The position numbers were made by a program, and so were the translations under genes. Shown one piece after another: positions 9,613-20,045 of a stretch of 64,000 bases of DNA. A model generated the notes under the pieces. The model was not told where the DNA came from. It did no database searches and saw only the letters and a program-made list of their open reading frames with translations. The stretch's first letter is position 1. Each line of letters opens with the position of its first letter. The DNA comes from Candidatus Enterovibrio altilux (GTDB lineage Bacteria; Pseudomonadota; Gammaproteobacteria; Enterobacterales; Vibrionaceae): positions 558,001-622,000 of the forward strand of contig NZ_CP020660.1 of the NCBI RefSeq assembly GCF_002381345.1, given 5' to 3'.

Positions 9613-10643
9613 AAGCTTTATTTCCTCACGCGAATTCAGACAGTAAATCCTAACATGATTAACTGTTAGACAATCACGTTCATTTGCAGCATCTTAGCCT
9701 GCCAGTTCATTTAGCGCTTTTGTCATTACGTAGGTTTCTTTAACCTGAGCCTTATGATCCCTGAAGTTCAATGTCCGTCTGAAAATTTTTTGACTCTAAA
9801 CATTGTTGTCTCTTATAGGGAACGTTCATGGTAATCATACCTCGTTTTTTAATGCTAATTAAAACCATATAACTTCTGGTAACTAATCACCAAATTACAT
9901 GGATGACCTCGGTCCCAATAGTTGTTTCTTTTTGTGGAGAGATGAATAGAACCGCTCGTTTAATACGAACGGGGTCCTAGTAAGCACTATCACCTTATAC
10001 TTCATTAATTTTTCGGTGAGTCTATTTGAACAAGTTAAGTAACATTCAATCGTGAGTCACATTTGATGCACTTAATTCAACAACAATAATTGCATACGCA
10101 TTTATATCTGCCGTTCAATATAACTTACGCCAGACTCGCTGCCTCCTATCAGTACAATGTTTTTTTACTTACCATTCGCCTTCACCGTAGATTCTAGCCC
10201 CCGTAGCAGCACTGACTCAGTGCTGGATGGTTCCTGTATTGTTCATCTTGAATCTAAAGTTAACCGTTTTAAAACGTTTGCTGATGCATGAATAGTTAAG
10301 GCATTACAACGGCAATTGAGTAAATTTATAAACAACATTAATAAATCTCTGCAGACCTTTCAATGGCAATGAAAATAAGTGTTTAACCATGAAGACCACA
10401 GTAATAACTGAGTCGCTAAATAAACGAATTTTCTATGATTAGCCTTCTTAGTTTGATTCCATAGCTAAATAGCGTCTCCATCAATCCAAAATATTAGTAA
10501 GCAACGGTTGATTAAAGTTCGCTTATATTACTTCAAGTTAGCTGTTTTGTAGCACAGTTTATTTATAGACCTGCATATTTAAGTGACCTAGCTGTTTAGA
10601 GTGTTAATTGAAAATTTAGCTTCCTTATCTAGAAAATAAAGCC
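9613..10643 (-). mobile_element. IS903-like remnant, near full length
   Basis: Both terminal repeats are recognisable (ctttatttcctcacgcgaatt at left, tctagaaaataaagcc at right). The minus-strand transposase is riddled with stops. It joins the GYHKRS-type plus fragment at 10644. Confidence 0.85.
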
Positions 10644-10868
10644 AATTACCAGAAACGTTTCCTGTCAAAGATAACAATGTTTCGAGTCAAAAAATTTTTT
10701 AGAGAAATATTGAGCTTAAGAGATCACAATCCTCAGGTTAGCAAAGCTTACACCAGGATAAAAGCATTAAACAATTTGACCGAGATAAGTATGCCTAAAA
10801 TAAAAGTGAGGTTTTCATGGTTCATCATATTGGAACTTGCTATCTGAATTCAAATTAAAAAATAAAGT
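10644..10868 (+). mobile_element. IS903-like 3' fragment
   Basis: Starts aattaccagaaacgtttcc (the decayed GYHKRS codons), includes MFRVKKFFREILSLRDHN-like codons, and ends in the 3' repeat (ctatctgaattcaaattaaa). Confidence 0.78.
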
Positions 10869-10920
10869 AATTTTAGTTTTAAACTCATCAATAAGACAAA
10901 CGAAACTAAATTTTAGCTCG

Positions 10921-11205
10921 TTAACTTTGTGGATTAATAATGATGTCACCATGAACAACACACTGGCAAGCCAACCGCAGTTTTTCATCATCTAAATCAA
11001 GTGTTTCTAGTAAATCTTGTTCATCTTCATTTCTTAGGCTAATATTTTGCATACCAGATACAACGTCAATTAAGCAAGTCCCACACGCAGCAGATTGGCA
11101 ACCAAACGATACTTCATTATCACGGCTGTCTTCAAGATCAATCAAAGAGCTATGGTTAGGTAAATTAATACTGTTTCCAGTTTTAAGAAAAGTCACTATT
11201 GGCAC
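10921..11205 (-). CDS. Small plant-type [2Fe-2S] ferredoxin
   Basis: 94 residues. The four cluster ligands are in FGCQSAACGTCLIDV (three Cys, spaced C-x4-x-C-x2-C as in the plant-type ferredoxin fold) and LACQC near the C-terminus. It is cytoplasmic with no signal sequence and probably passes single electrons to an unidentified oxygenase or reductase. A good ribosome site (ggaggt) sits ahead of the ATG. It stands alone between two IS remnants, so its partner is not shown by context. All ligands are intact and the length is normal. Confidence 0.85.
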   Translation of the reverse strand: MPIVTFLKTGNSINLPNHSSLIDLEDSRDNEVSFGCQSAACGTCLIDVVSGMQNISLRNEDEQDLLETLDLDDEKLRLACQCVVHGDIIINPQS

Positions 11206-11227
11206 ATTGAACCTCCATTAAGGTGTT

Positions 11228-12277
11228 AAAGACTATTTTAATTACAATTTAGATAGTAAAGTCCAACATGATTCACTATTACATCATAGCTTTCATTTTA
11301 AGCATACTTAATCCTGTCAACTTATCTAACGCTTTTATCATGGAGTAGGTTTCACTAATCTGAGCATTACGATTCCTTAGACTCAATATTCTTCCAAGTG
11401 ATTTTTTGACTCAGAACATTGCCGTCTCTTATAGAGAATGTTTATAGTAATCATACTTAGTTTTCAATACTGATTTGAACCGTATAACTTCTGGTAACTG
11501 ACCGCTCAATTACGTGGATGATCTCATTCCTAAAAAGTTGTCTCTTTTATTGGTGAGATGAGTAGAACCGCTCGTTTAATATGAACGGTTTCACAACATT
11601 GTCTGGTATCGTTAGCACTATCGGCTGACATTGTACTGATTTCTCAGTGGGATCTGTTTGAAGAACTTAGGTAACACTTCACCGTCAGTCACATTTAATG
11701 CACTTAATTCCGCAGTAATAATTTAATACATATTTATATTTACTGCTAAATGCAACATATGCCAGACTTGCTGTTTCCCATCAGTCCCATGCTTTTTTAC
11801 TTTCCTCTCTCTTTCACCATAGACTTTGAGTCCCATAGAGTCAATAGCTAAGTACTGGATGGTTCCTTTATTCTTCGCCTTGAATGTGATGTTAACCATT
11901 TTGATTCATTTGCTAACGCATGAATAGTAAGGACATGATAGTGGCAGTCGAGCAAGTTTAAAAACAAAGTTAATGCATTCTTTCAAACTTTTCCATGGCA
12001 TTGGAAATACGTATTTAATCATGAAGGCTGTCCTAATGGCTAAGTCACTAAATAAACGAGATCTCCCATGATTACACTGCTTAGTTTAGTTCTATAGCTG
12101 AATCAGCTTTTCATTGATTCAAAATGTTAGTAAACAACTATTAATTAAAACTGGATTATACACTTTCCGGCCGGTGGTTTTGTGGCGAGACTTGTCTATA
12201 GACCTAAATATTTAAATGAACCTCGTTGTTTAGAGCGTAGATTAATAATTGAGTTTCCTCATTTAGGCAACAAAGCT
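11228..12277 (-). mobile_element. IS903-like remnant, full length
   Basis: About 1.05 kb with a weak left repeat (attttaattacaatttagat) and a good right one (ttaggcaacaaagc). The transposase is decayed throughout. It ends 23 bp from the ferredoxin start, so it may have displaced that gene's upstream region. Confidence 0.83.
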
Positions 12278-12309
12278 GTCCACTAACCAGAGCGGATACG
12301 GATGCTCTT

Positions 12310-12357
12310 GAGATGGTACTGCATAATCTTAACCTGTAGATGTAAGCGTACCATCTC
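12310..12357. repeat. 10-bp perfect inverted repeat with 28-nt loop
   Basis: gagatggtac at 12310-12319 and gtaccatctc at 12348-12357. There is no T-run on either side, so it is not a typical terminator. It may be the scar of another mobile element or an operator-like site. It lies 80 bp beyond the dsbA stop. Confidence 0.4.
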
Positions 12358-12436
12358 ATAATTAAAGTGTTAAAAATCATTGCTGGTTTGGCTGGGAATA
12401 CCAATATTCAATATAGACATTTCATGACTAATCAGA

Positions 12437-13039
12437 TTACTGCGTTAGCAGAAAGTTGATCAATGCAAAGTAGTCTTCCTTTGATTTGAGCGTTTCTGGT
12501 GTTACGTGGTATTTACCATTGACAATAACAGCAGGTACGCCACTAAGACCTGAGTCTTGAAATGCTTTATCAAACCGGTTTGCCATTGCATTAGTAGCGA
12601 AGCTGTTATAAACCTCATCAAACTGATCACCGTCAATCCCTTCATCAATGAATATCTGACGAACTTCATCTTCAGTGCGTGGTGGTTTTTGCAGGAGATG
12701 AATGCGGTTGAATATAACTGGCACCATGCTATCTTCGATATTCAGAATTACTAACGTTGCATAGGCTTTGATTGTGGCTTTACCTATATTACCACCCATG
12801 AATGAAACATGGTTCTTTTGGAAGATTGCATTTTTGGGAATTTGTTTTTTGAGCTCTGTCATTAAGCCTTGGTTTTTATAACAATGTAGGCAATAAAAGG
12901 AAAAGAACTCGGTGACAGTTGGTGCCTGAGTTGATGGTAAGTTTAGTATTTTGTAATCTTCGCCAGCATTAAAGCGAGCCGCTTGAGCTGAACAGGCTAG
13001 CATGATAAAAATTGGCATTATGAGTAATTTTGTCAACAT
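12437..13039 (-). CDS. dsbA: Periplasmic thiol:disulfide oxidoreductase DsbA, with CLHC active site
   Basis: 200 residues, normal for DsbA. An N-terminal signal peptide (MLTKLLIMPIFIMLACSAQA) precedes the mature protein. DsbA introduces disulfides into exported proteins and is reoxidised by DsbB. The thioredoxin-fold active site reads EFFSFYCLHCYKN. The normal Vibrio and E. coli motif is C-P-H-C, so Pro is replaced by Leu (codon CTA at 12887-12889, one base from CCA). The cis-Pro loop SGVPAVIVNGKY and the remainder are intact. A changed dipeptide between the cysteines is expected to shift redox potential and DsbB interaction. The usual upstream kinase gene (rdoA/yihE) is missing. It could be an adapted or a decaying DsbA. 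Confidence 0.92.
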   Translation of the reverse strand: MLTKLLIMPIFIMLACSAQAARFNAGEDYKILNLPSTQAPTVTEFFSFYCLHCYKNQGLMTELKKQIPKNAIFQKNHVSFMGGNIGKATIKAYATLVILNIEDSMVPVIFNRIHLLQKPPRTEDEVRQIFIDEGIDGDQFDEVYNSFATNAMANRFDKAFQDSGLSGVPAVIVNGKYHVTPETLKSKEDYFALINFLLTQ

Positions 13040-13199
13040 AAATATCTTGCTCCTTCATATATTTAAAGATACTGGCCACTAAGGTATAAGTAACAGAAGC
13101 GGTTCCTCAAATGAGTTCATTGTTTTTTAAAGGTTAAGCACTGAATGTTCCTAGTATTTTACCTGAATAAATCAATGGAATGCACAAAAAATAAATTTT

Positions 13200-13420
13200 T
13201 TCATCATTTTGCTAGTCACACCATATATATTCAATTAACTTGAAAATGCAAATTTAAGCAGCTGAAATGTATCGTTAATTCTGAACATCAAAAAACCAAT
13301 AATGTTTGAAAAAATCATCAAAAAACATTGTTTCTGGACTGTGTATTCATCATCTACCACAATAGCTCTATTGGGTTGAGATCCGGTCTATAAGTAAGTA
13401 AATAGCGTAGCTTTATATTA
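13200..13420 (-). mobile_element. IS630-family remnant (transposase C-terminal end)
   Basis: The minus strand reads TYRPDLNPIELLW*, then TQSRNN, matching the conserved YSPDLNPIExLW block of IS630 transposases. Stops and frameshifts are present. Sequence between about 13421 and 13660 may be more of the same element but is not recognisable. Confidence 0.6.
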
Positions 13421-13663
13421 AAAATAAAATACTGCATTTTTAATATAATTAATTCTATAATATACTGCTCCGTTAAATATGGAGCTGATGCATTAACAAG
13501 CAACTATCTCCGGTTGTTGAAAAAAGAACAATATCTCTATTTATTACTTCATTTTCCAGGCTAAGTTATGTATTTTATAGATTGAATTTAATCTTAGAAG
13601 GCCATGCATTCATTAAATAAAACTTCGCATAATGTATTTTTTTCCTGAAGTGATTATTGTAAG

Positions 13664-14456
13664 CTATGTGAAACTTTATTTCTTACTTCGAGTTCAGATA
13701 ACAAATCTCAATATAATTCACTGTTAAATCATCGCTTGCATTTTAGATTTACCTCATGCTGTCAGAGTATTTAACGTTTTGACATGGCACAGATTTTACT
13801 AATCATAACATTGTGCTCCCTTGGGCTCAATGTTCCTCCGAAGAATTTTTTGATTCGAAACATTACCGTTTCTAATAGGGAACATTTCGAATAAACATAT
13901 CACATTTTTCTGTATTAATTGGAACAATGTAACTTCTGATACCTGACCGTTCAATTACGCGATAATCTCGTTTTAAAAATTACCCTTTTCTTAGTGGAAT
14001 GAATGACGCCACTCGTTTAATACGAACGGTGTCGTAAACACTATCGGATAATATTTCATTGATTTTTTGGTGGGTCTGCTTGAGCAAGTTAGGTAGCACT
14101 TCACCATCAGTCACATTTGATGCACTTAATTCAGTAGCCATGATTGCATGCGTATTTATATCTACCATTAAATATAACTTGCGTCAAACTCGCCGTTTCC
14201 CATCAGCACCATGCTTTTTTATTTGTCATTCTCCTTCACCATAGACTTCAAACCCCGTAAAATTAATGGTTAAGTGCTGGATGCTTCCTTTATTCTTCAT
14301 CTTAAATATGGCGTTAATTGTTTTGAATCGTTTGCTAATGCATGAATAGTAAGCAACGATTGATTAAAGCTTGATTATACGGTTTCCAGTGAGTTGTTTT
14401 GTAGCGAAGACTATTCATAGACCCGAAATTTAGTTGCCTAATTTAGAAAACTAAGC
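13664..14456 (-). mobile_element. IS903-like remnant with internal deletion
   Basis: Both ends are present (actttatttcttacttcgag; cctaatttagaaaactaag), but about 250 bp covering the transposase N-terminal part is missing, so it spans only about 790 bp. Confidence 0.8.
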
Positions 14457-14735
14457 AGGATCACAGTTACCAGAAGTTATACTATTCAAATTAGTATTAA
14501 AAAAGGTATATATAATTACCATAAACGTTCCCTATCAAAAACCGCAAGGTTTCGAGCCACAACACTACTCGGAGGGGACATTGAGCCTAAGGGACTACAA
14601 TGCTCGAATTGGTGAAACCTATGCCATCACAAAAGTATTAAATAAGCTGACAGCACTAGGTATGCTTAAAACGCAAGCCATCGTCTCATAGTTCATCATT
14701 TTAAAATTTGCTATCTGAACTTAAATTGAAAAATA
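14457..14735 (+). mobile_element. IS903-like 3' fragment
   Basis: Plus-strand transposase C-terminal codons beginning just upstream of the GYHKRS site (cagttaccagaagttatac) and ending in ctatctgaacttaaattgaa. It directly follows an opposite-strand copy, as at 6271 and 10644, but the breakpoint is about 50 bp different. Confidence 0.75.
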
Positions 14736-15299
14736 AAGACGTGAGCCACTGAAAAATGAAAACTCATGCTAAAGCAAATAGCAAAAATGTCGATATATAA
14801 AGGATACATAGACGTATTGTAAAAGACTATGCTAATAAATATTAGAGGAGTTTAATTTTTAAATAACTCATAATCGTAAATAAATTTAAAAAAATATAGC
14901 TTACAATCAGAAATTAAAATTCAAAATTTAGCACGATAAGACGAGTGATAGCCATGTATATGTCCGGATAAAAACGGTACTTCTTACATACTAAGATTAT
15001 AACATTACCATAATTTATCAAACTCTGTGTATCCATGAAATAATAGCTCAACGTCACTTCAAAGATTACGAGCAGTCTGAAAGTATGAAACCTGAAACAT
15101 AGTTGCTCAAACACACTCCTTTTCCACCCCTGAGACAATGACCATGATCAAGGACTCAGTAAGTTCACTTACCACCACACTGATCAAGCTGTTACCTATA
15201 TTGATGGGTAGATTGGAGTAAGAGATACAGTAACTACAATGAATCACTAATTTTATAAGTATACGTTTAATTATAAAATATCAAGCGGGAGTATACATC
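14736..15299. other. Unassigned stretch
   Basis: About 560 bp with no recognisable gene. A 74-codon minus frame (14914-15138) has no family resemblance I know. Probably decayed DNA between mobile elements. Confidence 0.4.
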
Positions 15300-15530
15300 C
15301 ATTATATTCATTGGCACTGTTCACCCAACATAAACAACAAAAATGACGCATGAATGCATTACACAAAAAGAAAGATAATGTCTTCGAGGCGACGAGTAGT
15401 TGTGGCAGTCTGCATCTTAATTGGTGCTTTACATTTTAACGATATTAGGGATGCTGTACTCAGTAAATATGAAATAATAAACAACGAGAGGATTATCCAG
15501 TGACTCATCAATCCCATATCGTTTTTCTAT

Positions 15531-15815
15531 GTGGTGGAAGACCATAATAATAATTTCATCAAAAATGTAGTATTTATTCTCAATATTGAATGCCACTATT
15601 TACTACCTTATCATAGCTCAAATTTCAATTTAATAGAGCGACTATGGAAGGTAATGGATGCACAGTCAAGAAACAACAGTGATTTCAAAAGTCAACGTTG
15701 TCTCAAAAAAATTATTGGACAATCGTTCACTGTAACTCATACAAAGATTTCAGACTCTTTGATGTCCATCATAAATAACAAGTTTCAGGTGCTCCAGCCT
15801 GCACCTTCAAGTTGA
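15531..15815 (+). mobile_element. IS630-family transposase C-terminal fragment
   Basis: An open stretch reads YLLPYHSSNFNLIERLW and KVMDAQSRNN, then DSLMSIINNKFQVLQPAPSS, the C-terminal DDE-domain block of IS630 transposases (PYSPxLNPIERLW; the catalytic Glu is in IERLW). N-terminal DDE parts were not recognised upstream, and several stops precede it. It overlaps the possible start of the next gene by a few bases. Related scraps lie at 13200, 51060 and 58560. Confidence 0.65.
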
Positions 15816-15823
15816 GTAAGTAT

Positions 15824-16333
15824 ATGCAAATTCATGCACTCGATAAAACTAATGTAATTCAAGACGTGCAGCTTAGCGATCATTTAAATCATGCTGTTAC
15901 ACAAGGTCGTCGGTCTGATTTTGTTTTGTTACTTACGTTGTTGTCAGCTAACGTGACAGTAACAACTCCTACTAATCCTCCCTATCCCAAAATATCAACA
16001 GATTCAAATTTACGTGAATCACTCAGTCTCCCTGCACCAGAACGTCTTTCAGCCACAGAAATTGATTATCATCTTTCTGTAAAACAAACAAATATGTTTT
16101 ATCATTCTGGAATCATCAGCGTACGTTTGAACCACTGCATTTCTCCCTCCGCTCTACATTTTCCTGTATTTGAAACGCATAATTTAGATGAAAATGTGTA
16201 TCATAACCTCTCAGAACATCAGAGGAGCAAGATAGCGAATGAAAATAATAAAATTGCTGAACTAAATCCAATAGATCTCTATAATCAATTAATTATTTCA
16301 AAAAGATTTCAAGAGTTTTATTATCAAGCATAA
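15824..16333 (+). CDS. Hypothetical protein, possibly 5'-trimmed by an IS630 element
   Basis: 169 residues from the ATG at 15824 (MQIHALDKTNVIQDVQLSDH); TTG at 15812 is in frame but lies in IS630 end sequence. There is no signal peptide or membrane helix. The composition is ordinary, with a Ser/Thr/Pro-rich central part (residues 45-75) and a charged, Asn-rich C-terminal third. I do not recognise the family. The long open frame with typical codon use among dead IS copies argues that it is a real host gene. It has IS630 remains immediately upstream and IS903-like remains 40 bp downstream, so its original neighbours and promoter are gone. Confidence 0.6.
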   Translation: MQIHALDKTNVIQDVQLSDHLNHAVTQGRRSDFVLLLTLLSANVTVTTPTNPPYPKISTDSNLRESLSLPAPERLSATEIDYHLSVKQTNMFYHSGIISVRLNHCISPSALHFPVFETHNLDENVYHNLSEHQRSKIANENNKIAELNPIDLYNQLIISKRFQEFYYQA

Positions 16334-16374
16334 TTAATGCATTTAAAGAGAGGCTAAGTATTGAATAAATTCTA

Positions 16375-16708
16375 TAGTTTTCATCTTGAATACAATCTTC
16401 ATCGTTTGTATTCGCTTGATAATGTATGAACAGCGGAGATTATAATAACAGCAGTTAAGCAAGTTTAAAAATAGAATTAATTAATCCTTGCAGACCTCTC
16501 AATGACATTGCAAATCAGCGTTTAACCATGATAACCATCGTAATGTCTAAGCCGCTCAATAAGGGAGATTCCTATGATTACTCTGCTTCGTTTGATTCCA
16601 GTGAGTTGTTTTGTCATGAAGTTTGTTCATAAACCTGAATACTTAAGTGAATCTAGCTGTTTAAAACGTAAATTAAGAGTTTAGTTCCCTAATTTAGGGA
16701 ACTAAACT
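16375..16708 (-). mobile_element. IS903-like 5'-end fragment
   Basis: Minus-strand N-terminal third of the transposase followed by the 5' repeat (ccctaatttagggaac). Internal small deletions. Confidence 0.75.
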
Positions 16709-17577
16709 CATCTAGGTACTATAATCCCTTAGGCTCAATGTTCCTCTCAGTAATTTTTGATTTGAAACATTGTCGTCTCTGATAGGCTACTTTTATAGTA
16801 ATCATATCTCATTTTCCAATGCTTATTTTAATAATATCACTTCCGGTAACTAACCACTAGATTACACGACTAACCTCACTTTTAAAAAATCACTCTTTTA
16901 CTTAGTGGGATAAGTGGAGCCGTTCGTTTAATACAAACGGTTGAGTAACACTATTTTGTGTCATAAGCACCATCACCTGATATTTCATTAATTTTTCAAT
17001 AAATATGTTTGAGCAAATTAAACAACACCACACCGTCAGCCACCTTTGATGAACTTAACTCCGTAGCACTAATTTCATACATATTTATATCTACTGCTAA
17101 ATGTAACTTATTCAAGACTCTACGTTGACCATCAGTGCCATGCTTTTTTACTTTTCATTTCCTTTCATCGTAGACTTTCAGTCTCGTAGAATCAATGACT
17201 AAATACTAGATGAGCTTTCTCGTTTTCGTCTTCAATGCGACGTTAACCGTTCTGGTCGCTTGCTAATGCATTAATAGTGAGAACATAACAATGGCCGTGG
17301 AGCAAGTTTGAAAACAAAATTAATGAACCTTTGCAGACCTCTCAATGACATTGAAAATACACAGTTAGGCATGAGAGCTATTGTAATGGTTCAGTCATTC
17401 AATAAACGAAATCTCTCACAATTACCCTGCTTAGCTTGATTCCGTAGCTAAATAGCTTCTTCATCAGTCCAGAACATTAGTGAGCCATGATTGATTAAAG
17501 CTTTATTATACTGCTTCCGATTAGTTCTTTTGTAGCGAAGATTAATGATTTAGTTATCTAATTTAGAAAATAAAATT
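16709..17577 (-). mobile_element. IS903-like remnant that ends inside accD
   Basis: Lacks its 3' terminal repeat but runs through the transposase to the 5' repeat (ctaatttagaaaataaaatt), which overlaps the last codons and stop of accD. Confidence 0.8.
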
Positions 17578-18501
17578 TTCATGACTATCAATGAGCTTAG
17601 CTTTAGCAACTTCACCTTCACGTATTTTTTCTACAGGAACAACTAAAGATGATTGGTACCCGGTTATTTTTGTCAATATTCCACTGATGCGTTGACGTAT
17701 TTCACGACGATCAACGATCATATCAATCGCCCCATGTTCTAGCAGGAATTCACTGCGCTGGAAACCCTCAGGCAATTTTTCACGCACTGTCTGCTCAATC
17801 ACACGCTGGCCAGCGAAACCGATTAACGCTTTAGGTTCAGCGATATTAACATCACCCAACATTGCAAAGCTAGCTGTTACACCACCAAACGTAGGATCAG
17901 TAAGAACAGACACAAATGGTAAACCTTGCTTAGACAGACGCTCAAGTGCAGCACTGGTTTTTGCCATTTGCATTAACGCCATGAGTGCTTCTTGCATACG
18001 TGCACCACCACTGGCAGAGAAACATACAAACCCACAGTTGTCTTTAATCGCTTGTTCTACAGCACAAACAAAACGTGCACCAACCACGGCACCCATTGAA
18101 CCACCCATGAAAGAAAATTCAAAAGCAGCAGCGATAACTGGCATGCTTAGCAATTGGCCTTTCATAACAATCAGAGCTTCTTTTTCTCCACTCGCTTTTT
18201 GTGCAGCAGATAAACGATCTTTATATTTTTTTGAGTCACGGAATTTGAATAAGTCTTTAGGCTCAAGATCAGACGCTAACTCAACACAATCGCTTGCATC
18301 AAGGAAAGTTTCCAGACGACTACGGCCACTCATGCGCATGTGGTGATTACATTTAGGACATACTTGAAGGTTACGCTCTAGATCAGCGTAATAAAGGACC
18401 TGTTCGCATGATGCACATTTTGTCCAAACACCTTCAGGTATGGAAGCTTTGCGCGATGAACTGATGTTGCTTTTTGTAAGAATTTTTTCAAGCCAACTCA
18501 T
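17563..18501 (-). CDS. accD: Acetyl-CoA carboxylase, carboxyltransferase subunit beta
   Basis: 312 residues. With AccA it forms the carboxyltransferase that makes malonyl-CoA from acetyl-CoA and carboxybiotin, the first step of fatty acid synthesis. The N-terminal four-cysteine zinc ribbon is [13 protein letters not shown] ... [10 protein letters not shown]. The crotonase-like core has [33 protein letters not shown] and [17 protein letters not shown], all intact. Oddly, the last three codons (F-I-F) and the TAA come from the terminal repeat of an IS copy, so the native C-terminus has been replaced. That tail is poorly conserved in the family, so function is probably kept. In relatives folC follows directly; here it lies 14 kb away on the other strand. 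Confidence 0.95.
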   Translation of the reverse strand: MSWLEKILTKSNISSSRKASIPEGVWTKCASCEQVLYYADLERNLQVCPKCNHHMRMSGRSRLETFLDASDCVELASDLEPKDLFKFRDSKKYKDRLSAAQKASGEKEALIVMKGQLLSMPVIAAAFEFSFMGGSMGAVVGARFVCAVEQAIKDNCGFVCFSASGGARMQEALMALMQMAKTSAALERLSKQGLPFVSVLTDPTFGGVTASFAMLGDVNIAEPKALIGFAGQRVIEQTVREKLPEGFQRSEFLLEHGAIDMIVDRREIRQRISGILTKITGYQSSLVVPVEKIREGEVAKAKLIDSHENFIF

Positions 18502-18734
18502 AAATGACCTTTCTATTTTAGAGCATTTGCCTGCTCAAACGTTAATGTGCTTGCTAGTAAACAACAAACACAGAATAATCGCATGCTGCAAGTAATTTAG
18601 ATTCAAAGATCACACACACGTTCAATAAATATATCACTCACTTTATCATGCATCTCTGTTGAATTTTAGTATACGATCATTTTTCTATTAAGTCGGTTCA
18701 AGTGCATACGAAGTGATATTATTTTTTTATTAGG

Positions 18735-18858
18735 CTCTATTTCCTAATTCGAATTCGGATAGCAGCTCCCAACATGATGAACTATAAAATACTCGTTTTC
18801 ATTGTAGGTACATTTAGCCCTCCCAGCTTATTTAATATTTTTATCATGATGTAGACTT
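18735..18858 (-). mobile_element. IS903-like 3'-end scrap
   Basis: Minus-strand terminal repeat (ctctatttcctaattcgaat) and the last codons of the transposase, cut by the mini-element at 18861. Confidence 0.65.
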
Positions 18859-18860
18859 GG

Positions 18861-19035
18861 TTGTGTTTTCTAAATAAGGGAACTAAATTATCAATCTATG
18901 CTCTAAACAGCTAGACCCACTCAAACACTCAGGTTTATGGATAAGCAACTTTGCTACAAAACAACCAACTGGAGGGTCTATATAATAGTGAATCATGTTT
19001 AAATTTACTGTCTGAACTGAAGTTAAAAAATAAAA
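18861..19035 (+). mobile_element. Mini-derivative (both ends) of the IS903-like element
   Basis: 175 bp: the 5' end through the first transposase codons (ctacaaaacaaccaactgga) joined to the 3' end (aatagtgaatcatgtttaaa ... aataaaacc). The transposase is missing. Compare 509-628. Confidence 0.62.
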
Positions 19036-19108
19036 CCTTAACATCTCATAATATCATGTGAGCTATATAATAATTAGGATGCCATAATGCCTACATTAAT
19101 AATAAAAA

Positions 19109-19894
19109 TTAATCAGGTAGAAACAAAGGCCCCAAGGGAAAACGAGGCATTTCAAACTTAGCTGGGTAGTCTACTTCAACTAAATACAGCCCATCAGCTT
19201 TTGCTGTAGCAGCTGCAACATTGCGATCTTTAGCTTCGAGAAGCCATTTTACCCATGCTGGTTTTTGCTCTTTAAGCCCAATTTTAATTAAGCTTCCAGT
19301 AATATTACGCACCATATGATGAACAAATGCATTGGCTTTGATATCAATGATTACAAAAGCACCTTGCCGAGTCACATTTAAATGGTGAATATTTCTCCAA
19401 GGTGTATTTGATTGACACTTCGAAGCACGAAATGACGTAAAATCATGTTCACCTAAAAGGTATTGACCAGCCTCATTCATCAAGGTTTCATCGAGATTAC
19501 CATGATAATGGCTCACGCCTTTGCGCAAAATACCAGGACGTAGCGTATGATTGAAAATAATATAACGATAACGCCGAGCTGTCGCAGAGAAACGTGCATG
19601 AAATTCTGCAGGCACTTCTTTTGCCCAACGCACTGCGATACTATTAGGTAAATAAGTATTCACGCCCATGGTCCAAGCACGCATTGAGCGGTTGGTGTTC
19701 ACATCAAAATGAACGACTTGCCCAGTACCATGCACACCAGTATCGGTGCGACCTGCACATTGTAATTCAATTGGTTGATTTGCAATCTTCGTCAAAGCAT
19801 TATCAAGATACTCCTGCACACTAAACACGTCTCGCTGTCGCTGCCACCCGTGATACTGCGCACCATCATATTCCACACCCAGAGCAATTTTCAT
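19109..19894 (-). CDS. truA: tRNA pseudouridine(38-40) synthase
   Basis: 261 residues, normal length. TruA isomerises uridines 38-40 in the anticodon arm of many tRNAs. The start [20 protein letters not shown] is typical. The catalytic Asp lies in [55 protein letters not shown] and [14 protein letters not shown] are all conserved. It sits between fimV (upstream on this strand) and accD, the usual vibrio order, though dead IS copies have separated each neighbour. The frame is undamaged. Confidence 0.96.
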   Translation of the reverse strand: MKIALGVEYDGAQYHGWQRQRDVFSVQEYLDNALTKIANQPIELQCAGRTDTGVHGTGQVVHFDVNTNRSMRAWTMGVNTYLPNSIAVRWAKEVPAEFHARFSATARRYRYIIFNHTLRPGILRKGVSHYHGNLDETLMNEAGQYLLGEHDFTSFRASKCQSNTPWRNIHHLNVTRQGAFVIIDIKANAFVHHMVRNITGSLIKIGLKEQKPAWVKWLLEAKDRNVAAATAKADGLYLVEVDYPAKFEMPRFPLGPLFLPD

Positions 19895-20045
19895 TTTTTA
19901 TTTCTCTATGTGACTGATTTTTTTAATTTAAAGCTACGTATTATACCTCAACGCTGTCAATATACAGCGTCCATTACAATTTAACACCGTAAGTAAGACA
20001 AACCAAACCATGCCCTCTAAACATATGACATATTATTTATTTTGA

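Noticed and set aside
12278-12436. Possible IS3-type integrase scrap (DALEMVLHNLNL on the plus strand)
   Set aside because: Only about 12 residues resemble IS3 integrases, with no second motif; too short to support.
14914-15138. 74-codon minus frame as a gene
   Set aside because: No family resemblance, no ribosome site that I could trust, and it sits in decayed DNA.
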